The translations under genes were made by a program, and so were the position numbers. The notes under the pieces were generated by a model, which searched no databases, was not told where the DNA came from, and saw only the letters and a list, made by a program, of their open reading frames with translations. A DNA stretch of 64,000 nucleotides, taken from Puniceicoccaceae bacterium K14 (GTDB taxonomy: Bacteria; Verrucomicrobiota; Verrucomicrobiia; Opitutales; Opitutaceae). The stretch is from assembly GCA_022538095.1 (NCBI GenBank), contig JAKYXN010000020.1:17561-81560 (forward strand). Reading direction: 5' to 3'. Shown here piece after piece: positions 45,920-55,674 of the stretch (positions are counted from its first letter, which is position 1; every line of letters starts with the position of its first letter).

Positions 45920-46644
45920 TGTGTACCGCTAGTTGGAACGTTAAACAATCTGGTGGCTCATTTCTTTTTAGTCGAGATGAGCAACGAAGTCGGCCTAGGG
46001 CGTTGTATCCAGAAGAAAAGCTAGTCGAAGGCGTTCGTGTCGTATCTCCCATTGACCCCAAAGGCGGAGGGACATGGATTATTGCAAATGAGTTTGGATT
46101 AGTTGTCTCGTTGTTGAATTATTATCAGGCTAGAAATGTAGGTAATGTAGCGTCACCCAGGACGCGTGGCGAAATTCCCATAGCTTTAGCACGTTGTCAG
46201 ACATTAAGCGAGGTGCGTGAGCGTATACGAAAGAAGGAACTTTCCTGCTACTTACCATTTTATTTGTGCTGTTGGTGTGGGCAAAATGGGGGAATTGTTT
46301 TCGTTTGGGACGGCGAAATTCTTAAGGAATTTGATAGTCGTCGAAATATGATTACAACGTCCTCTTTCGAGTCAGAGATAGTTCAGGGTTATCGTGAAGC
46401 CCTTTTTGATCAGCGAGCTAACTCGAAGATGGAAGATTTATATACTTTCCACACCGATGGAAGCCATTCGAACTCCGCATATAATCCAGTGATGTCGCGA
46501 AACGATGCATTTACTCAATCCCTGAGTGTAGTCGAATTCGAAACGGATCAAATTGTCTTTAAGTATTGTGAACGGATCGAAGATCAGCTCGATTTTAAAG
46601 AAGTCGTTACTAGAAAGTTGTCTCTGAAAACTACTATACGTTGA
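45919..46644 (+). CDS. NRDE/TANGO2-family protein
   Basis: 241 residues from ATG 45919. The N-terminus is MCTASW with cysteine at position 2, as in all members, and the motif near residue 24 reads SRDEQRSRP, a variant of the N-R-D-E pattern that names the family. The fold is Ntn-hydrolase-like; processing at Cys2 may create a nucleophile. Eukaryotic TANGO2 is linked to heme or lipid metabolism, but no biochemical activity is settled. The start overlaps the stop of the DinB-like gene, and the fusion gene begins 9 bases after this stop. Confidence 0.82.
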   Translation: MCTASWNVKQSGGSFLFSRDEQRSRPRALYPEEKLVEGVRVVSPIDPKGGGTWIIANEFGLVVSLLNYYQARNVGNVASPRTRGEIPIALARCQTLSEVRERIRKKELSCYLPFYLCCWCGQNGGIVFVWDGEILKEFDSRRNMITTSSFESEIVQGYREALFDQRANSKMEDLYTFHTDGSHSNSAYNPVMSRNDAFTQSLSVVEFETDQIVFKYCERIEDQLDFKEVVTRKLSLKTTIR

Positions 46645-46653
46645 AAACGGGCG

Positions 46654-49233
46654 ATGAAGGTACCTTGGAAGAAAAGTCTGTTTCTCATTTATGTCACTTT
46701 GCTCGTATTATCTTGGATCTTTCAAGACGTTCGGCCTTTAGATGTCGAGAAACGTAGCGATCAAGAAGATGTTTTAATTTCTGCGATTACTGAAGAATCG
46801 GATGAATCTGAGGATATCTTGATAAGATATGTGGATACAGGTCTCGGTGAGAATGATAAACGTCCCGTGTTGTTGATGCTTCATGGAAGTCCGATGGCAT
46901 CGCTTAGTTTTGATGCGATATCCACGTATTTGAATGATTATCGGTTAATAATCCCAGATCTTCCCGGGTTTGGTCGTTCGCAGAAAGAAGTGAGAAGCTA
47001 TTCTATTAAAAGCCATGCAGTTGCGATGGAGGCATTTTTAGAACTTCTGGATATCGATGAGGCGCATGTGTTAGGATACAGCATGGGGGGTGGGGTTGCC
47101 TTGGAAATGCTTTCGATTGGCGAAAATCGTATCCAGTCTTTAATTCTTCTATCTTCGATTGGCGTACAGGAATACGAGTTGCTTGGTGACTATTCATTGA
47201 ACCACTCGATTCATGCCGCGCAGCTCTTTGCTTTTAAGCTATTTGAGACATTTGTGCCACACTTTGGCTACATGGATCAACTAATTCTCAATTCTCGGTA
47301 CGCTCGTAATTTTTATGATACGGACCAGCGACCTCTTGAACAGATTCTCAGAAACTATGATGGGCCAGCGATAATTTTGCATGGGAACGAGGACGCTCTT
47401 GTCCCAGTTGAAGCAGCTAAGGAGCATGCCCGACTTTTACCTCAGGCGATTCTCAAGTTATACGAAGCGAAAGGGCATGTTTTTTTAATGACTGATCCGG
47501 ATCGGACAGCGCGAGATATCAAGGACTTCGTCGATCAAGTAAATCTAAGTTCAGAAGAGTTAATTCGAGGCAATCGAGAAATTGAAGGAGAGCCGATACC
47601 GAGGAAAAACAAAGATGGGGTTGTTGCGACATTACTTGCTCTTGCGACATTTGTCAGCGAGGATTTAGCTTGTGTCGGTGCAGGCTTGTTAGCTGCCAAA
47701 GGTGGGGTGAGTTTGGGCTTTGCGATTTTTGGGACGTTTGCCGGTATCTTTATCGGTGATTTCCTGATTTTTCTTGCTGGTCGAATGTTTGGTATGACTG
47801 CCCTGCGAGTACCCCCGTTCAAATGGATGTTGAATGAGAACAAAATAGGAAAAGGGGCGAAGTGGTTTAACGAAAAAGGTATCGTAGTGGTAATTGTAAC
47901 ACGATTTATTCCGGGAAGTCGCGTGATTACTTACTTCTCCGCTGGCGTCGTAAAAGCCAATACATTGAGCTTTGCTTTGGCTCTAGCCGTCGCTGCGGGT
48001 ATATGGACCCCAATTTTGGTAAGTTTGAGCTATTATTTCGGCGGCAATTTTCTGCAAGTATTTGAAGAGAGTGGAGGAAGTTTTTTAATTAGCGCACTGT
48101 TAGTTGTTGTAGTTCTCGTCGTCTGTGTTCGTTTGACTGTATCTTGTGCGACATGGAAAGGAAGGAGATTGTTGTATTCAAAGTTTCAAAGATTGATTCG
48201 ATGGGAGTTTTGGCCGATGTGGGCCTTGTACCCACCGGTTATAATCTACATCGCTTGGTTAATGCTGCGGTATCGCTCGATTACGCTCTGCACTGCACTT
48301 AATCCATGTATGTTAGCGAGTGGATTAGTTTATGAATCAAAATCGCAAATCCTGGGCCATTTGCGTAATTATAAAGTTCCCATCGGGCGGTTTGAACTTC
48401 TGGAGTTAGAAGCTTCTGTAGAAAAAAAGTTAGAAAAAATCAAATTATTCATCGATGAGAACGACTTAGACTACCCAATTGTTTTAAAACCAGATGTTGG
48501 GCAGCGTGGGCAAGGAGTCTCGATTGTTCGGTCTAATGATGAGGCCCGCGAATTTTTACGTATTCAAAGCGAGGACACTATTGTGCAAGAGTTCATTGGA
48601 GGCGAGGAATACGGAGTTTTCTACTATCGCATGCCGGGGCAAGAAAAGGGCAAAGTAATGTCGGTGACAGACAAGCGATTCACTTCAGTTTCAGGTGATG
48701 GTTTTTCAAATCTCGAAACCTTGATTTTGCGAGATGCTAGAGCAGTATTGATGGCAGCATACTTCCTTGAGAAATTCGATGAGAAGCTTGAGTGGATACC
48801 TGAAAAGAACGAAGAGGTCGTGTTGGCTGACTTGGGGACGCATAGCAAAGGCGCTCTTTTTCTTGATGGAGAATCGCTTATTACGCCTGAATTGGAAGCT
48901 GCTATTGACGAATTCTCTGGTGGGATCGATGGTTTTTATTTTGGCAGATACGACATACGCGTGCCAAGTGAGAAGCATCTAAAGCGCGGCGAAGGAATAA
49001 GGGTAATAGAGCTTAATGGTATGACTTCTGAATCAACAAACATGTATGATCCGAAACATGGATTGTCCTTCGCTTATAGAGTCCTCCTGAAGCAATGGAG
49101 TTTGATTTTTAGGATTTCCGTTGAAAACCGAAAGAGAGGTGTTCAGCCAGATTCCCTTGGTAAGGTATTCGGTTTGATTTACGGGTATTTGTCTGGGAAG
49201 ACAGTAAAAGAGTTACCAGACTCCAGTAGATAG
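46654..49233 (+). CDS. three-domain fusion: alpha/beta hydrolase, DedA/VTT membrane domain, ATP-grasp
   Basis: 859 residues. An N-terminal anchor (9-24) precedes an extracytoplasmic alpha/beta hydrolase (about 60-300): S143 in GYSMGGG, D247 in NEDALVP, H275 in AKGHVF. Residues about 320-500 form a DedA/VTT (SNARE-associated) membrane domain with FVSEDLA and the conserved VTRFIPGSRVITYFSAG. A further helix (near 520-540) leads to an ATP-grasp ligase domain (about 575-840) with VLKPDVGQRGQGVS, VQEFIGGEEYGVFY and the metal segment VIELNGMTSES. DedA proteins move or flip lipid carriers; ATP-grasp enzymes join a carboxylate to an amine or thiol. Inference: a membrane enzyme that links cytoplasmic ligation, lipid handling and periplasmic hydrolysis. 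The frame is clean throughout. Confidence 0.88.
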   Translation: MKVPWKKSLFLIYVTLLVLSWIFQDVRPLDVEKRSDQEDVLISAITEESDESEDILIRYVDTGLGENDKRPVLLMLHGSPMASLSFDAISTYLNDYRLIIPDLPGFGRSQKEVRSYSIKSHAVAMEAFLELLDIDEAHVLGYSMGGGVALEMLSIGENRIQSLILLSSIGVQEYELLGDYSLNHSIHAAQLFAFKLFETFVPHFGYMDQLILNSRYARNFYDTDQRPLEQILRNYDGPAIILHGNEDALVPVEAAKEHARLLPQAILKLYEAKGHVFLMTDPDRTARDIKDFVDQVNLSSEELIRGNREIEGEPIPRKNKDGVVATLLALATFVSEDLACVGAGLLAAKGGVSLGFAIFGTFAGIFIGDFLIFLAGRMFGMTALRVPPFKWMLNENKIGKGAKWFNEKGIVVVIVTRFIPGSRVITYFSAGVVKANTLSFALALAVAAGIWTPILVSLSYYFGGNFLQVFEESGGSFLISALLVVVVLVVCVRLTVSCATWKGRRLLYSKFQRLIRWEFWPMWALYPPVIIYIAWLMLRYRSITLCTALNPCMLASGLVYESKSQILGHLRNYKVPIGRFELLELEASVEKKLEKIKLFIDENDLDYPIVLKPDVGQRGQGVSIVRSNDEAREFLRIQSEDTIVQEFIGGEEYGVFYYRMPGQEKGKVMSVTDKRFTSVSGDGFSNLETLILRDARAVLMAAYFLEKFDEKLEWIPEKNEEVVLADLGTHSKGALFLDGESLITPELEAAIDEFSGGIDGFYFGRYDIRVPSEKHLKRGEGIRVIELNGMTSESTNMYDPKHGLSFAYRVLLKQWSLIFRISVENRKRGVQPDSLGKVFGLIYGYLSGKTVKELPDSSR

Positions 49234-49293
49234 GCTGATTAGTGGATACAATACTTCGCATCGCGTATCGGATTAATGGTTTTAGCTGAGCCA

Positions 49294-49327
49294 TAAAAAA
49301 ATCCCGCGTAAGTACGCGGGACTTTTT
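49294..49327. terminator. bidirectional intrinsic terminator
   Basis: TCCCGCGTA (49302-49310) and TACGCGGGA (49313-49321) form a 9-base perfect stem. A run of seven A precedes it and a run of five T follows it, so it can end both the plus-strand fusion operon and the minus-strand nitrate-reductase operon that converge here. Confidence 0.9.
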
Positions 49328-49453
49328 ATAGGGTAAATATATTGGCATATATTCACCCTAAAATTTAACACGAATTAGCACTTCGTCAAGCGCTACTTCA
49401 TAGGCAAGATGGGCGGGGGATTAACGCGCTTGATTATGGTTGATACGATTTAA

Positions 49454-51670
49454 CTACGTTTCAATCCGTTGAATGCTAACAGCGCAATGTTTGTATGAAG
49501 GTTGCCTTGAGTAGGCATCAAAGGTCGGGTTGGTGAGTTTGTTTGTTTCCTCATAGTGCATTGGCATGAAAACTTGTCCGGGTTTTACGGTAGGCGTTAT
49601 ATAGGCGGCTGCTTGGACCTCGCCTCTACGGGACATGATTCGAAGTAATTCTCCTTTGTCTACGCCCAGTTTCTTAGCATCGTTAGGCGATATCTCGACG
49701 TATACGTTTTTTGGATATAATTTGCGCAATACCTCTGACTTGGAGGTTCGTGTTTGGGTGTGCCATTGCGAGGAGGTTCCTCGACCAGTTAGCAAAACAA
49801 AGGGGTAATTAGAAGTGGTCGGTTCCGGCAATGGTTTCGGTCGTTCAAACAACATTTTCGCTTTGCCATTCGGGTGGTAAAATTTCCCATCTTCGAAGAG
49901 GCGCCGCTGAGTTTGAGTATTGGGATTTTTTTCGGGATAAGGCCATTGGATTCCGCCATTTTTTTCCAGCATTTCGTAGCTAGTTATACCGGATATGTCG
50001 CATGGACGCCCTTTGGTTAGTTGGGCTAGTATTTTGAAGACGTTCTCAGGGCTATCCCATTTCGCAAATATGTCGCCACATCCCCAGTACTGAGCAAGAA
50101 TTCTGAAAATATTAAAATCGGAGAGTGCTTGGCCTGGGGCTTTGCGAACCTTTCGAGTTCTCCCGATGCGTCGTTCGGAATTAATGTAAGTACCTTCTCG
50201 TTCTCCCCAGCCGGCAACGGGTAGAACGAGATCTGCTAATTGAGCGCTTTCGGTGGAATGGTACATGTCTTGAACTACGAAGAAATCTAGCTTTTTGACG
50301 ACTTCTCTGAATTGCTTTTGTCCGATCCAAGAATGTGCCGAATTGGTCGCAACCAGCCAAAGGCCTTTGATTTTCCCATCTTCAATCCCTTGAACGATCT
50401 GATCGTATGCCCAGGAGTTTTCGTTGGGGATTTTTTCGATATCGATGCCAAGTTCACGCGAGACTTTTTCGCGGTGCTCGTCATTGAGGAAATCATGTCC
50501 GCCAATGAGACTTGAAGTGTTGGAAAAAATTCGGGAACCCATTGCATTGCATTGGCCGGTTATCGAATTGGCTCCGGTGCCTGGTCGACCCATGTTACCG
50601 GTCATTAAGGCAATATTGATGATAGATTGAGCTAAGCGTACGCCCTCGTAACTTTGGTTTACTCCCATTGTCCACCAGAAGGATACGCGTTTTCCTTGTG
50701 CGATGGTTTTAGCGAAGCGTTTCAAATTATCGATTGAAATCCCGCTTACATCGCTGACGTATCCAAGTTCATATTGTTGGACGAATTCTTTAAACTCTTC
50801 GAAGCCATCGACGCTGTTTCGAATAAACTCTTCATCGATCGCTCCATTTTCAATGAGCAAACGAGCTAGGCCGTAGAAAAGGACAAGATCGGACTTCGGT
50901 TCTAGCGGGTAGTGTTGAGTGGCGGCCATTGCAGTTTCCGTTTTTCGCGGATCCACAACAATGATTTCTGGATTGTTTTTGTTGCGCATGACGCGCTGCC
51001 ACATAATTGGATGGGCGATGCATGGATTGGCTCCAATGAATACGAGCACATCCGATTCTTCGAAATCTTGGTAAGTATAAGGAGGAGCGTCGAACCCGAA
51101 TGCTTGCTTGTATGCAACAACGGCTGTAGCCATACATTGTCGCGTATTTCCGTCTCCATGACGGAATCCAAAACCAAATTTTCCGAGGGCTCCCAAGAAG
51201 GCTAGGTCTTCTACAGTCGCTTGGCCTGTGCCGAGCCAGGCTAAGGCTTCTGGCCCGTGCTTTTCCTTTATATCTTTAAAGCGTTGGCTAAACGTCTTTG
51301 CTGCTTCATCCCAGCTTACCGGTTTCAAATTACCATCGCTATCGCGAAGCAAGGGTTCGGTTGCTCGGTCGTCGGATTCTAGTACGCGCAGTGCTTCCCA
51401 GCCTTTGGGACAGGCCATGCCAATGTTAACAGGATAGTTTTTTGTAGCACTTAGGTTAACGCCTTCAGAATCCTTCATGTGAACTTCCAAAGAGCACCCT
51501 GTGGCACAATAACCACATACAGAATGGGTTGTGGCGGATGGACGGAATTTTTCTGGGATTTTGCCCAGGCCGAAACCGCCCGGGTTAAGTACGAGATCCT
51601 TTGTTTGTGGACCTGTCCATTCTCGAAGTAATGTGTTCTTATTCGGCCTTTCAGGAATTAGTTTATTCAT
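49454..51670 (-). CDS. nasA: assimilatory nitrate reductase catalytic subunit (molybdopterin, 4Fe-4S)
   Basis: Reduces nitrate to nitrite. 738 residues with no Tat or Sec signal, so cytoplasmic. A [4Fe-4S] motif CGYCATGC...CPKGW (about 52-90) is followed by the molybdenum bis-MGD domains; the likely Mo ligand is the cysteine in NTRQCMAT. Further cofactor contacts: [36 protein letters not shown]. The closing segment is the usual molybdopterin dinucleotide-binding domain. The closest families are NarB and NasA. It is the second gene of a minus-strand operon and overlaps its Fe-S/anchor partner by four bases. The symbol is chosen by function and could equally be narB. Confidence 0.9.
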   Translation of the reverse strand: MNKLIPERPNKNTLLREWTGPQTKDLVLNPGGFGLGKIPEKFRPSATTHSVCGYCATGCSLEVHMKDSEGVNLSATKNYPVNIGMACPKGWEALRVLESDDRATEPLLRDSDGNLKPVSWDEAAKTFSQRFKDIKEKHGPEALAWLGTGQATVEDLAFLGALGKFGFGFRHGDGNTRQCMATAVVAYKQAFGFDAPPYTYQDFEESDVLVFIGANPCIAHPIMWQRVMRNKNNPEIIVVDPRKTETAMAATQHYPLEPKSDLVLFYGLARLLIENGAIDEEFIRNSVDGFEEFKEFVQQYELGYVSDVSGISIDNLKRFAKTIAQGKRVSFWWTMGVNQSYEGVRLAQSIINIALMTGNMGRPGTGANSITGQCNAMGSRIFSNTSSLIGGHDFLNDEHREKVSRELGIDIEKIPNENSWAYDQIVQGIEDGKIKGLWLVATNSAHSWIGQKQFREVVKKLDFFVVQDMYHSTESAQLADLVLPVAGWGEREGTYINSERRIGRTRKVRKAPGQALSDFNIFRILAQYWGCGDIFAKWDSPENVFKILAQLTKGRPCDISGITSYEMLEKNGGIQWPYPEKNPNTQTQRRLFEDGKFYHPNGKAKMLFERPKPLPEPTTSNYPFVLLTGRGTSSQWHTQTRTSKSEVLRKLYPKNVYVEISPNDAKKLGVDKGELLRIMSRRGEVQAAAYITPTVKPGQVFMPMHYEETNKLTNPTFDAYSRQPSYKHCAVSIQRIET

Positions 51671-53247
51671 ATCGTGATGGAACCAGGCATTTTAGGAGAA
51701 TCTACTGCTTTGAAATAGAATACACGTTCAGCGACTTCGCTCGAGGTAACAGCTATCAGCAACAAAGCTGAGAGGAGGAGCGATGGCAAAAAGAAAAACA
51801 AGATAGGTAAGAGGATCCCTGAGGCAATTGCCAGACCAAGACGTGCCTTCCAGAGCGGCTTTAGAGGACCTTTGGATAGTGCAAGTGTGGTTGCGTTTTG
51901 TGATCTGGCTTTCAATTCGACGGCCAATTTAATTGCAGATGCCGCTATAAGTAGAACCGCAGTAAGCTTGCCTCCCCCTTGAAGTGATTGGGCGAAAGTT
52001 CCTATCGCTAGGCCTCCAACAGCAACTGAGCCGTAGAATTTGGAGGCAGTGCTGCTCAGCTTCCAAAATAGTCGTTGCGTATCCACATAGATATACACCG
52101 ATGTAAGGACTCCTATTAGTCCAAAGAGCGCAGTTGTGATCAAGGTAGGTTTAAGGAATAGGGAGGTGTCTATAATTGGTTCGTTAAACCACAATCCATA
52201 TGCGGACAGGCCGAGGGAGGCGCTGGCAAGTCCTGAGACTCCAGTGAGAGCTATGGCTTCTCTGCTCAACCACGATTTGCGGAAACCTAGAAAGATTCGC
52301 CAGGCTTTGAGTGGCTGACCTAAGTGAAGAACACTGCATGTAAGGCCCGCATGCATGATCGCCCAAGAAATTGCTAATCCCCAAAACTGCGATACGAGGT
52401 TGTGGAATGAGCTGGTGGCAGCGACGACAAAACCTCCTATTCCAATTTGTGAAAGGGCGAGTAATCCAACCAGTGGCCAGTGTGTGTGTTGAGGCCGCAA
52501 AACGTGTTTGTCGGCGGCTTCAAAATTGCTGGGCAAGTTTTTGTCAGAAATATAGCGAGTTGTTGGTACCGTATAATCTGGTTCGGGTGAGCCAGGTAGG
52601 AAGCTTGCTTTGTCTTTGGACGCTTCCTGTCGTTCCTCCTGGCTTACAGTGGTGATCTTTATGGCTTCATGTGGACACGCTTGCACGCATGCAGGGGCTT
52701 CTCCGACTGAAAGTCTGGAGTGGCACATGTCACATTTTCTAACGATGCCGCGTTTAGAACTGTATTTGGGAACATCGTATGGGCACTTGAGGACGCAATA
52801 CTGGCACCCGATACATTGGTCGTCGAGGTGGAGTACGATCCCGCTGATTGGGTCCTTTTCGTATGCGTTTACCGGGCACCCGTTTAGACAAGCGGGGTCG
52901 ACACAATGGTGACAAGCCGTTGTCACAGTTTGTTGAAAAGGGTGGGATTCGGTACCGCCGACGAGCAAACCTACGTCACGCCAAGTTTCATTTTCGTCGA
53001 GTCCATTCAAGCTATGGCAAGCGGTGACGCAGCCTTTGCAACCTGAGCATTTGTCTAGGTTAACTTCAAATGCGAATTGCTCTCCTGGCTTGGGTGCGCT
53101 GAGTGGAATAAGCCCCTGGTATGGCAAGTCGCCTGCTTTTTCTTCGGCTTCGTCTGCGAAACGGCCAACAGGTGTATCGATTTGCTTCTGCTCTTCGAGA
53201 AGCATGTCGATCAGGGTTTTGTCCTTTAATTCTATAATGTCGCCCAT
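51667..53247 (-). CDS. fused DmsB-DmsC-like 4Fe-4S electron-transfer and membrane anchor subunit
   Basis: 526 residues. The N-terminal part (about 60-210) has four cysteine groups for [4Fe-4S] clusters: [35 protein letters not shown] and CDMCHSRLS...CVQAC, in the DmsB/NrfC pattern. From about 255 on there are eight hydrophobic helices of the DmsC anchor family ([37 protein letters not shown]). Two subunits that are separate in DMSO reductase are joined here. Inference: it passes electrons from the quinol pool to the nitrate reductase on the cytoplasmic side. It leads the operon, with the divergent nirA operon 636 bases away. Confidence 0.88.
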   Translation of the reverse strand: MGDIIELKDKTLIDMLLEEQKQIDTPVGRFADEAEEKAGDLPYQGLIPLSAPKPGEQFAFEVNLDKCSGCKGCVTACHSLNGLDENETWRDVGLLVGGTESHPFQQTVTTACHHCVDPACLNGCPVNAYEKDPISGIVLHLDDQCIGCQYCVLKCPYDVPKYSSKRGIVRKCDMCHSRLSVGEAPACVQACPHEAIKITTVSQEERQEASKDKASFLPGSPEPDYTVPTTRYISDKNLPSNFEAADKHVLRPQHTHWPLVGLLALSQIGIGGFVVAATSSFHNLVSQFWGLAISWAIMHAGLTCSVLHLGQPLKAWRIFLGFRKSWLSREAIALTGVSGLASASLGLSAYGLWFNEPIIDTSLFLKPTLITTALFGLIGVLTSVYIYVDTQRLFWKLSSTASKFYGSVAVGGLAIGTFAQSLQGGGKLTAVLLIAASAIKLAVELKARSQNATTLALSKGPLKPLWKARLGLAIASGILLPILFFFLPSLLLSALLLIAVTSSEVAERVFYFKAVDSPKMPGSITI

Positions 53248-53429
53248 GGTGGGGGGAAAGCGGCTAGATCTTTAGTTCTTGAAATAAGTCTATGAGCGCC
53301 GGGCGCGCGTTGATTTGGAATTGTTGGGATGCAATTCGTTTTGAAGGCTTATTGTTTTTTTGAAATCGGAAGTGGTCATGAAAAATGCCGAGGCTGTGAG
53401 GGCGGGAATTCTTTGTTTTATTATCAGTT

Positions 53430-53445
53430 TAGCAGATTCGGTGCC
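53430..53445 (-). promoter_or_regulatory. sigma-54-like promoter for the nitrate-reductase operon
   Basis: On the minus strand AGGCACCGAATCTGCT matches the -24/-12 consensus at GGCAC and TGC, with the invariant GG and GC ten bases apart. Transcription would start near 53418, giving a leader of about 170 bases before the ATG at 53247. Confidence 0.4.
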
Positions 53446-53518
53446 TGACGGAATTTTGTGGGGTGCTGGAAAGTGGAATTTGGTGTTATTGTATTGTTTC
53501 GACCGACCAAATTGAAAA

Positions 53519-53560
53519 ATGAATAAAATTCATCAATTCATTAATCAATATTAATTGAAA
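53519..53560. promoter_or_regulatory. AT-rich palindromes between the divergent promoters
   Basis: ATGAATAAAATTCAT (53519-53533) is a 6-3-6 inverted repeat, and TTAATCAATATTAA (53541-53554) a 5-4-5 one nested in a wider imperfect CAATT...AATTG palindrome (53535-53558). They sit between the two outward sigma-54-like sites, where a shared activator could bind. The region is AT-rich, so chance symmetry is possible. Confidence 0.35.
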
Positions 53561-53780
53561 TCATTCAAATTTAAGCGCTCAAAATTTTATTTGGGCCAAT
53601 TTTGAAAGGAATTTGGCTTATTTTGTAGTTATTGCGCTTAGAGGATTTCGAACGCAAATGGATCGGCTGATATAGATTTAATAATCTGCAAGAGATTGAT
53701 TATTAACAGGATAAGATGAAATTTTTGTCCTGTGAATTTTGAGAATTAAGGGGGAGTTGAAGGGACGCCTGTTTCGCCTT

Positions 53781-53796
53781 TGGCATCTCTGATGCT
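53781..53796 (+). promoter_or_regulatory. sigma-54-like promoter for the nirA operon
   Basis: TGGCATCTCTGATGCT keeps TGGCA at -24 and TGC at -12, with GG and GC ten bases apart. The start of transcription would be near 53807, leaving about 75 bases of leader before nirA. Confidence 0.45.
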
Positions 53797-53871
53797 ATTA
53801 CGATTTATAGTTGTTAATACGCATCTTCATTTGTGACTAGCGGTGATGGTGCATTTAAACAATGGAGCGTT

Positions 53872-53883
53872 ATGAGTAGTTAA
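53872..53883 (+). other. three-codon upstream ORF abutting nirA
   Basis: ATG AGT AGT TAA at 53872-53883 stops immediately before the nirA ATG at 53884. A GGAG (53864-53867) sits 4 bases before the mini-ORF and 16 before nirA, so ribosomes may load on the mini-ORF and reinitiate on nirA. Confidence 0.3.
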
Positions 53884-55650
53884 ATGGTATCTGGACCAAC
53901 ATTCACATCAGATCAGAAAGAATATTTATCTGGTTTCTTCGCTGGAGCTAACCAGCGAGGATTTTTGCCGTATGCGGGACGCAACGGCGATGGGCAAATA
54001 ACGGCTGATGCTGCGAGCGGAGGCTCAAATCTAGCGGAACCGGAAACAGTTCATGGAACTCCGATCGAAGATTTATCGAAAGAAGAACGCATTAAGTATG
54101 AGTTACATGGGCTCGACTGCTACGATCGTATTCAGAAATGCGCTGCAGAGAATGTGATGCCAGAAAAGGACGACATCTTCCGTTTTAAATACTACGGCCT
54201 TTTCAATGTCGCTCCTGCTCAAGAGTTTTTTATGCTAAGGGGACGTTTGCCAGGTGGATATATGAAATCCTACCAAATGGATGGGCTTGCCGATATTGCG
54301 GAAAATTTGGCGGGAGGCTTTGCCGACTTAACGACGCGTGGAAATTTTCAACTGCGACAGATTGAACCGAAGAATTGCGTGAAGCTTCTGGAAAGCCTTA
54401 TTGAGGTGGGACTGGGTTCACGAGGTTCAGGTGCGGACAATTTGAGAAATATTACCGGGCCTTCGACGGCAGGAATTGATCCGGATGAAATCTTTGATGT
54501 GAGTGAACTCACTAAGGCAATGCATCATTGTATTTTAAATACGAGAAAGATGTATGACTTGCCGCGTAAGTTTAACATAACGTTTGACGGCGGTGGGGCG
54601 ATGAGTACTTGCTCGGATACTAACGACATTGCTTTTTATGCGGTCAAGGTGCCTGAGGGCAAAAGCATGCCTGCTGGGGTCTACTTTAGAGTTCAATTGG
54701 CAGGAATTACGGGTCATAAACAATTTGCGTCTGATTCCGGAATCTTGATAAAGGCTGAAGAATGCATCGCGGTAGCAGTAGCGATGGTAGAGGTTTTTTC
54801 GGAGAATGGCGACCGTACCAAGCGGAACAAATCTCGCCTTAAGTATCTCATTGATAAGTGGGGTACGGAAAAGTTTTTAGAAGAAACGGAGAAGAAACTT
54901 TCGTTTAGCTTACCTCGAGTGGCTTTGGAGGAGTGCGAAGAGCGCCGTCCGATTTCTAGGCAAATGCACATTGGAGTACATCGTCAGAAGCAAGAGGGGA
55001 TGAATTATGTTGGAGTAGTCTTCCCTGTAGGACGTATGCTGCCGTATCAAATGCGTGGTGTCGCTGAACTTGCGAGACAGTTTGGAAATGGGGAGTTGCG
55101 ACTGACGGTATGGCAGAATCTTTTAATTCCGTTTATTAAGGACGAGGATGTTGAAGCAGTGAAAGCTGGCATTGATAAATTGAGCGTAACTTGTGATCCT
55201 CATAATATCAAGACTGGGCTGATAGCTTGTACAGGAAGCAAGGGATGCAAATACGCGTCTTGTGATACCAAAGGTAACGCTTTGGAACTAGGTGAGTACC
55301 TAAGCGAAGATGACAGCGTTTGCGAACCGATCAATATTCACGTAACGGGCTGTCATCATTCCTGTGCCCAACACTATATTGGTGATATCGGGATGCAAGC
55401 GACGAAAGTGAAGGTAGATGGCGAGTCAGTTGAGGGCTACAATATCGTTCTTGGTGGCGGTGTGGACAGCGAGCAGAATATTGCGAAGGAAGTCTTTAAG
55501 GGAGTTCCATTTACTGAGGTGAAGCCATTGTTGAAGGGAGTAATCAAGACCTTCGAGGAAAGAAGAGAAGGTGGTGAGAGTTTTATTGAGTTTAACCAAC
55601 GCAGGACTGAAGAGGAGCTACGCGAGCTTTACGGTCAGGTGACTGCCTAA
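53884..55650 (+). CDS. nirA: assimilatory nitrite reductase (NirA, siroheme / 4Fe-4S)
   Basis: 588 residues. Reduces nitrite to ammonium with six electrons. Two nitrite/sulfite-reductase half-domains each begin with a ferredoxin-like part ([28 protein letters not shown]). The cluster and siroheme ligands are in CTGSKGC (CX5C, near 447) and TGCHHSC (CX3C, near 486). The N-terminal 90 residues are an extension; its residues 7-21 (FTSDQ...L.GF.AG) recur in the diflavin reductase encoded next. Sulfite could be an alternative substrate, but the neighbouring nitrate reductase and porin favour nitrite. The next gene starts 24 bases after this stop. Confidence 0.88.
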   Translation: MVSGPTFTSDQKEYLSGFFAGANQRGFLPYAGRNGDGQITADAASGGSNLAEPETVHGTPIEDLSKEERIKYELHGLDCYDRIQKCAAENVMPEKDDIFRFKYYGLFNVAPAQEFFMLRGRLPGGYMKSYQMDGLADIAENLAGGFADLTTRGNFQLRQIEPKNCVKLLESLIEVGLGSRGSGADNLRNITGPSTAGIDPDEIFDVSELTKAMHHCILNTRKMYDLPRKFNITFDGGGAMSTCSDTNDIAFYAVKVPEGKSMPAGVYFRVQLAGITGHKQFASDSGILIKAEECIAVAVAMVEVFSENGDRTKRNKSRLKYLIDKWGTEKFLEETEKKLSFSLPRVALEECEERRPISRQMHIGVHRQKQEGMNYVGVVFPVGRMLPYQMRGVAELARQFGNGELRLTVWQNLLIPFIKDEDVEAVKAGIDKLSVTCDPHNIKTGLIACTGSKGCKYASCDTKGNALELGEYLSEDDSVCEPINIHVTGCHHSCAQHYIGDIGMQATKVKVDGESVEGYNIVLGGGVDSEQNIAKEVFKGVPFTEVKPLLKGVIKTFEERREGGESFIEFNQRRTEEELRELYGQVTA

Positions 55651-55674
55651 AAAATATCGATACAAAATTTATTA

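Larger units (their letters stand above)
53248..53883. other. divergent nitrate-assimilation control region
   Basis: AT-rich, non-coding. It separates the nitrate-reductase operon (minus) from the nitrite-reductase operon (plus). Two sigma-54-like sites point outward (53430 and 53781), with palindromes at 53519-53560 between them and a three-codon upstream ORF just before nirA. No gene or RNA motif was found, and no transcription factor gene lies next to it. Confidence 0.5.
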
